Source: Halieaceae bacterium (lineage in GTDB: Bacteria > Pseudomonadota > Gammaproteobacteria > Pseudomonadales > Halieaceae). From it: DNA of 64,000 nucleotides. Positions within the stretch are counted from its first letter, which is position 1; every line of letters begins with the position of its first letter. The notes beneath the pieces were generated by a model that saw only the letters and a list, made by a program, of their open reading frames with translations, had not been told where the DNA came from and did not search any database. Below are positions 60,029 to 64,000 of this stretch, one piece after another. The DNA is taken from the NCBI GenBank assembly GCA_902623175.1, contig CACNSR010000008.1, positions 1-64,000 on the forward strand. Direction: 5' to 3'. The translations under genes and the position numbers were made by a program.

Positions 60029-60568
60029 ATGCGTAATATTTTAATTCTTGTTAGCACTTTGCTTTTCGCCGGCGGTGGTGCCAGTGCTGCTTGTCCTGAT
60101 TATCTCAACAATGAGATGCGTATCTTGGGAACTACGGACGTTGTGAATTTCTGCGAGGCTTATGGAGAGAAACCCCTACTCATTGTTAATACCGCGAGTA
60201 ATTGCGGCTATACGCATCAGTTTAGCGGGCTTGAAAAGCTACATCAGTTATACCGAGATAGGGGACTAGTGGTGCTCGGATTCTCAAGTGATGATTTTTT
60301 CCAAGAGGAAGATAACGAGGAGGACGCCGCTGAAGTTTGTTTTGGGAAATACAAAGTTTCATTTCCCGTAATGGCAACGAGTTCCGTTCGCGGTAAAGAC
60401 GCGAATCCAGTCTTCAAGGCGCTTGGTGAGGCGAAAGGGTTTCCGAGGTGGAACTTCAGTAAGTATATTGTCGCCAGCGACGGGAACATCATCGCGAAAT
60501 TCCGCAGCAACGAGAGCCCAGACAGCCCAAAGATCCGAGCCACACTGGCCAAAGTGTTAGAGAGCTAG
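60029..60568 (+). CDS. Exported glutathione peroxidase family protein
   Basis: 179 residues. A signal peptide (NILILVSTLLFAGGGASA) is followed by a thioredoxin-fold peroxidase. NTASNCGYTHQFSGLEKL holds the peroxidatic Cys in the usual 'N.AS.CG.T.Q...L' motif. GFSSDDFFQEE replaces the common GFPCNQF, so the resolving-Cys and Gln region is altered. WNFSKYIVASDGNI contains the Trp-Asn of the active site. It reduces hydroperoxides in the envelope. I chose ATG 60029, eight bases after AAGGAGA. It is flanked by the two sensor genes on the other strand, without obvious functional linkage. Confidence 0.9.
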   Translation: MRNILILVSTLLFAGGGASAACPDYLNNEMRILGTTDVVNFCEAYGEKPLLIVNTASNCGYTHQFSGLEKLHQLYRDRGLVVLGFSSDDFFQEEDNEEDAAEVCFGKYKVSFPVMATSSVRGKDANPVFKALGEAKGFPRWNFSKYIVASDGNIIAKFRSNESPDSPKIRATLAKVLES

Positions 60569-60608
60569 GCCTAGCTCACTCGAAACGTAGGCTTTAGCGA
60601 GCCAAAGG

Positions 60609-62771
60609 TTAAGGGTAAAGAAGAAAGGTCTCCATCTGCCCTTTACCCTTAATATCTATCACACCTCGGCTCTCAGTTCTGTACTTGGGGGCCAATCTCT
60701 TTGCGGTTTGCTCAGTGATATGAATAACGTTCGGTACGCCATGCGATTCCATGCGCGCAGCAGTATTAACCGCATCTCCCCACAAATCGTAAATGAATTT
60801 CCGTTTCCCAATCACCCCGGCAACTATCGGCCCAGAGTGAATCCCTACCCTAATAGAAGGCACCTGTCCCGCAATGGCAGGGTATTCATTAACGTATCTA
60901 ATCATTTTCAAACCCATCTCAGCGATTTTATTTGCATGATCTGGGTCAGGAGTTGGAACGCCGCACGCAACCATGTAGCTATCTCCAATCGTCTTGATCT
61001 TCTCCAAGCCTAGTTCGTCACTGAAATCATCAAATTTGGTAAAAATTTCGTTCAACATTGTAACCAACGCTTTCGGGTCCATTTTTTGAGACATCGGAGT
61101 GAAGCCGACGATATCCCCAAAAAGAATGCTGCATTCCTCGAAGGAATCGGCGATTGTTTTTTCCTCACCCAACATTCTAGGAACGATCGAACCCGGGAGA
61201 ATGTTCAGCAGAAGCTCCTCGTTCTTAGTTGCGATCTCCTTAATCTCCGCAGTCCTGGCATCTATCAGCGAGGTAACTTCGTCAGACATTCTCGTGAAGG
61301 CGTAGGTCATCATCTTATTTGACTCTTCCTCACCTCGCTCTGCATCTTCGTCTGAAATAATCCGCTCCATACCCTCGATATCCTTGAGGATCATTTTTCG
61401 CGCGTCACCCTCTAATTGCGAGGCAAGGCTGCTCATCTTCTCCACGATAACCGAGTCGCGGGATTTGCGCTGTTCAAGCTGACTTTGCTTAACTCTCTCC
61501 AACTCAACCAAGTGATTCTTATAGTTTGTAAACGCGTCAGTCAGCTGACTCACCTCATCATCATTTGATCTTAAGAAGCCCTTGTGTTCTGGGATCGCGA
61601 CGTTCAAATCTCCCCTAGTTAACGACTGAAGTACCCCCACGGCACGACTGATCCCACCAAAGGCATACCCAGTTAGCACAGCGACAAGAGCAACCAGTAG
61701 CGCGAAAACTGCCGTCGCAATTCCCATTGTAGTGGCGAAGTCATTCCTCGCCTCAGCAACCGTGAGCGATTCGTCTTTAAGAATAAGAAGCTGCGCTTTT
61801 TCAACTCTTGAGTAGGCGCTTAAAGGGAAACCAAACACTGCCACACCTAAATCAGCATCTAGGTGTCCAAACTGACCAGTCTTAAGAAGAATGTCCTCAT
61901 CTTTTATGAGTGCTGAAGTGACTGCGCCAGCCAAGCCAGGCACGTCACCAATCTCGGAAAAATCCTCCACTTCAAAGTAGTCCCCAAGCCCGATGATCTT
62001 GTGCGCATAGCGGTTCGTCGACTTCTGAGATGGGAGCCCGAAACTCAACTGGGTCCTAACGCGAAACTCGTATTCAAAGTTCTCAAGCAACTCAAAATAA
62101 TTTTTACCTAGAATAAAGGTTCCGAGCTTCCCTTGTGAGGAAGACAGATCAATAAAAAGGGTGTCATTGAGCGTGCTTTGTGAAGCACCGGTTTGATCTC
62201 TGATCTCAACAACATCTCTCTTTGAGATGCCTCTCGATATTCGTATTGGACTCGCAATCGCGGGCTTATCTGTTGCGGCCGCAAATTTATACTCAGCGCC
62301 CTCAAAGCATGGATCGACGCCATAATCCTCGAAACTCGACGCGCAATGTAGCAGCTCACCGGACGCGTCAAGGACGATAATGAAACTCACCAAAGCATAA
62401 TCGAGCTCTTGAGCAAAAATCTCCGCAACGACCTGACTTACACCTACCGCATCGCGGTTGTGGACAACGTTAAATAGTGGGTTCGCATACGGCCCATCAA
62501 GATCCAGGCTTTCAGGAAACTCGTAGCTTGATTTCTCGGTCCAGACATCGCGCTTTTCAATCGCTCCGGTTTGAGGGTGCCACGCGCCGATTCCTTGGGC
62601 GAAGGCATCATTCGCCATAGTGTCCCAGGCCTGCTGGTAAAGGCCGGCAGACGCAGCCAAATTCGAAGACTCTTGTTTTGCGGCTCGATATTCCGACAGA
62701 CCCAGAAAAATACCACCGAGGGCGAGGTTTCCAAGAATCGTGAGCGCAAGAAGCTGCGTCTTAGTCTTCAT
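60609..62771 (-). CDS. Membrane adenylate cyclase with periplasmic sensor and HAMP
   Basis: 720 residues: a first helix (about 7-25), a periplasmic sensor of about 310 residues with a Cys pair (ELLHCASSFEDYGVDPC), a second helix (MGIATAVFALLVALVAVLTG), a HAMP domain and a coiled coil. The C-terminal class III cyclase domain has LFGDIVGFTPM and IKTIGDSYMVACG (metal Asp residues, Lys for adenine) and YDLWGDAVNTAARMES (specificity Asp, Asn and Arg). All catalytic residues are present. The sensor and the linker EKMSSLASQLEGDARKMI match the SiaA-like protein at 57471, so the two share a detector but differ in output. It starts 2 bp after the TonB C-terminal protein gene, implying one transcript. 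Confidence 0.92.
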   Translation of the reverse strand: MKTKTQLLALTILGNLALGGIFLGLSEYRAAKQESSNLAASAGLYQQAWDTMANDAFAQGIGAWHPQTGAIEKRDVWTEKSSYEFPESLDLDGPYANPLFNVVHNRDAVGVSQVVAEIFAQELDYALVSFIIVLDASGELLHCASSFEDYGVDPCFEGAEYKFAAATDKPAIASPIRISRGISKRDVVEIRDQTGASQSTLNDTLFIDLSSSQGKLGTFILGKNYFELLENFEYEFRVRTQLSFGLPSQKSTNRYAHKIIGLGDYFEVEDFSEIGDVPGLAGAVTSALIKDEDILLKTGQFGHLDADLGVAVFGFPLSAYSRVEKAQLLILKDESLTVAEARNDFATTMGIATAVFALLVALVAVLTGYAFGGISRAVGVLQSLTRGDLNVAIPEHKGFLRSNDDEVSQLTDAFTNYKNHLVELERVKQSQLEQRKSRDSVIVEKMSSLASQLEGDARKMILKDIEGMERIISDEDAERGEEESNKMMTYAFTRMSDEVTSLIDARTAEIKEIATKNEELLLNILPGSIVPRMLGEEKTIADSFEECSILFGDIVGFTPMSQKMDPKALVTMLNEIFTKFDDFSDELGLEKIKTIGDSYMVACGVPTPDPDHANKIAEMGLKMIRYVNEYPAIAGQVPSIRVGIHSGPIVAGVIGKRKFIYDLWGDAVNTAARMESHGVPNVIHITEQTAKRLAPKYRTESRGVIDIKGKGQMETFLLYP

Positions 62772-62773
62772 GG

Positions 62774-63157
62774 CTATCTATCTGGCTTAAATACTAGGCG
62801 GACGTAAATATCGTCTACCTGAACGTTTTGGCCATTGTGGACGGGTGGATTGTATTTCCAAGTCCGTATATGGCTGAGAGCGGACCGCTCGAAAATCCCC
62901 GGTGGATTTGCGTCAGCAACGCGCGCACCCGAAACACTCCCATCCTTTGCTACCGAAAAACCTACGATAACCTCTCCCACATATTTAAACTTGCGGGCTT
63001 TAGGGGGGTAGCGCAGACGCCCAGTGCCTATTAGTTCGCATTCGACTTCTACGATCTGACCACCTGAATTGTACCGGCCCTTATTCGTCGCAAGAACGTC
63101 GGAAAGGGCCTCAAGCGAGAAGCTTATAAGTAAAGCAAATATTAAGGAGCGTCTCAT
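62774..63157 (-). CDS. Secreted TonB C-terminal domain protein
   Basis: About 127 residues. A signal peptide (RRSLIFALLISFSLEALSDVL) is followed by a TonB C-terminal domain: RYPPKARKFKYVGEVIVGFS, then DGSVSGARVADANPPGIFER, then WKYNPPV. There is no proline-rich spacer and the protein appears to be released or only weakly anchored, unlike a true TonB, which is tied to ExbB/ExbD by its N-terminal helix. ATG 63157 begins the signal peptide. A TTG at 63217 is less likely. It lies between the TonB receptor gene (75 bp upstream) and the adenylate cyclase (2 bp downstream), so receptor occupancy and cAMP signalling might be linked. That is speculative. Confidence 0.82.
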   Translation of the reverse strand: MRRSLIFALLISFSLEALSDVLATNKGRYNSGGQIVEVECELIGTGRLRYPPKARKFKYVGEVIVGFSVAKDGSVSGARVADANPPGIFERSALSHIRTWKYNPPVHNGQNVQVDDIYVRLVFKPDR

Positions 63158-63232
63158 TGACAACTTCAAATTGCTTCTGAAACGCTTTGAGCTGTCAGCG
63201 CTAAAAAATTTTTCCAAGTCGCTGTCACAATG

Positions 63233-64000
63233 TTAGAAAAAAGCCGACAGCTTCATGAACATGGTTCTTCCATAGACGTCGTAATACTGAGTGTAAGTAT
63301 TGGAGATGGAAGGCGCCTGTCTGACGCCAGTTGAGGTGTACTCCCACGAATTCGAGCCAATTGCTTGAGGGTCTTTGTCCGTTAAATTCCGAACACCCAT
63401 AGTTAGCGCTAAAGTGTCATTAATTTGATATCGCGCTGACAGATCGAATAGAGAATATGAATCCAATTGCTCCGTGAAGTAATTAACCGAGTCGTTTCCA
63501 TCATCCAGTGAGCCCGAATACCGCCACACGAGTTGGAGATCAAAGTCTCCTTTTGACCAACCAGCAGTCATCCGATGTTTGAAATCAAAAACTGGATAGC
63601 TAATTAAATTGTCGCAATCCCCGTTAAAAATACCAACGCAATCAAAATTGACGTCGCCGTAAGTGTTGTCCTTTATTGAGCGCTCTTCGATTTTGGTCGC
63701 AAAATAATTAAGGTCCATAAAGCCAGACAAAAACTCAAACCCATAATCTATATTGATGTCAAAGCCACTAACCTCATGCAGGCCCAGGTTCTGATAGCCA
63801 AGGAAAATACGGTTTAGGCGCCCCTCATTGTCACGCCCAACAGCGTTGCATGCAGCGGAACCTGGACCCCCGCGCCCTAAAGATGTGTCAAAACAATTGA
63901 TCATGATCTGGGCAGCGTTGACTGGCGTTGTTGTAATGTAGTCTTCAATTTCTACGTTGAAATAATCAAAACTTACTGAGAGTCCGTCTATGCTATACGG
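63233..64000 (-). CDS. TonB-dependent receptor, 3' part only
   Basis: The coding frame is open to the right edge of the window, so only about 255 C-terminal residues are seen. They are barrel strands of a TonB receptor: LSVSFDYFNVEIEDYI, SGFDINIDYGFEF, LDSYSLFDLSARYQINDTL, LTMGVRNLTDKDP, and a C-terminus ending in Phe-Phe. The N-terminal plug lies outside the window. Two cysteine pairs in a loop (near NFDCVGIFNGDC) suggest a disulphide-stabilised outer loop. The next genes on the strand are the TonB C-terminal protein and the sensor cyclase. Confidence 0.88.
   Translation of the reverse strand, partial: PYSIDGLSVSFDYFNVEIEDYITTTPVNAAQIMINCFDTSLGRGGPGSAACNAVGRDNEGRLNRIFLGYQNLGLHEVSGFDINIDYGFEFLSGFMDLNYFATKIEERSIKDNTYGDVNFDCVGIFNGDCDNLISYPVFDFKHRMTAGWSKGDFDLQLVWRYSGSLDDGNDSVNYFTEQLDSYSLFDLSARYQINDTLALTMGVRNLTDKDPQAIGSNSWEYTSTGVRQAPSISNTYTQYYDVYGRTMFMKLSAFF

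Overview
The window looks like the chromosome of a marine, aerobic, heterotrophic gammaproteobacterium, possibly of the OM60/NOR5 (Halieaceae) type. That placement is inferred from the gene mix: many TonB-dependent receptors beside small catabolic operons, exported serine peptidases, SDR, acyl-CoA ligase, acyl-CoA dehydrogenase and P450 genes, a DUF3604 protein, and a SiaA/B/C signalling cluster. There is no rRNA and no ribosomal-protein gene to fix it. Only one functional RNA gene is visible, a tRNA-Val(GAC) at 1359-1435.

Layout. 144-1010 is a RecB/Cas4-like nuclease-fold protein, followed by the tRNA. 1936-6758 is a Gld-type ABC exporter operon (ATPase, fused permease/GldG, DUF4340). 7100-13538 reads leftward: a CocE-type hydrolase, an S9 peptidase and a TonB receptor broken by one extra G in a G8 run. 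13752-19854 is a tightly overlapping rightward operon (TetR, GMC oxidoreductase, MFS, YkvI-type permease, GSAM-type aminotransferase), closed by a second, paralogous TetR. 20840-23065 is a lipoprotein prolyl oligopeptidase. 23511-33020 is an eight-gene leftward operon (TetR, P450, SDR, histidine phosphatase, acyl-CoA ligase, winged-helix protein, ALDH, TonB receptor). It diverges from 33162-37292, a split PPDK/rifampicin-phosphotransferase-like dikinase pair plus an SDR. 37809-45083 reads leftward (TonB receptor, AMP ligase, spinster-type MFS, DUF3604) and diverges from LysR, acyl-CoA dehydrogenase and a SnoaL-like protein (45296-47827). 48492-54768 holds an amidinohydrolase, an M20 carbamoylase-type hydrolase, a fused indolepyruvate ferredoxin oxidoreductase and an Lrp regulator. 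55016-64000 is a signalling region: two class III adenylate cyclases around a SiaA-SiaC-SiaB cluster, a glutathione peroxidase, a secreted TonB C-terminal domain protein and the 3' end of another TonB receptor.

The most unusual large-scale feature is a family of repeats placed between these modules, all on the + strand like the tRNA. Each fuller copy joins a common roughly 30-bp left arm to a decayed copy of the tRNA-Val 3' half (anticodon loop to CCA). Copies begin at 6929, 23150, 37488 and 48229, with truncated ones at 1645, 20666 and 54820. Two copies also share a roughly 85-bp right flank ending in a 7-bp hairpin. The repeats fall at module boundaries and interrupt no recognised gene. This is what repeated site-specific integration (tandem island accretion) behind tRNA-Val would leave, yet no intact integrase or transposase is present.

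Two other candidates for new biology stand out. One is the split dikinase: an ATP-grasp plus phospho-His protein without the PEP/pyruvate barrel, a substrate-domain plus phospho-His protein, and probably a stand-alone winged-helix partner, encoded with a P450. The other is a SiaA/B/C partner-switch cluster whose neighbouring nucleotide cyclases are adenylate cyclases rather than the diguanylate cyclase SiaD.
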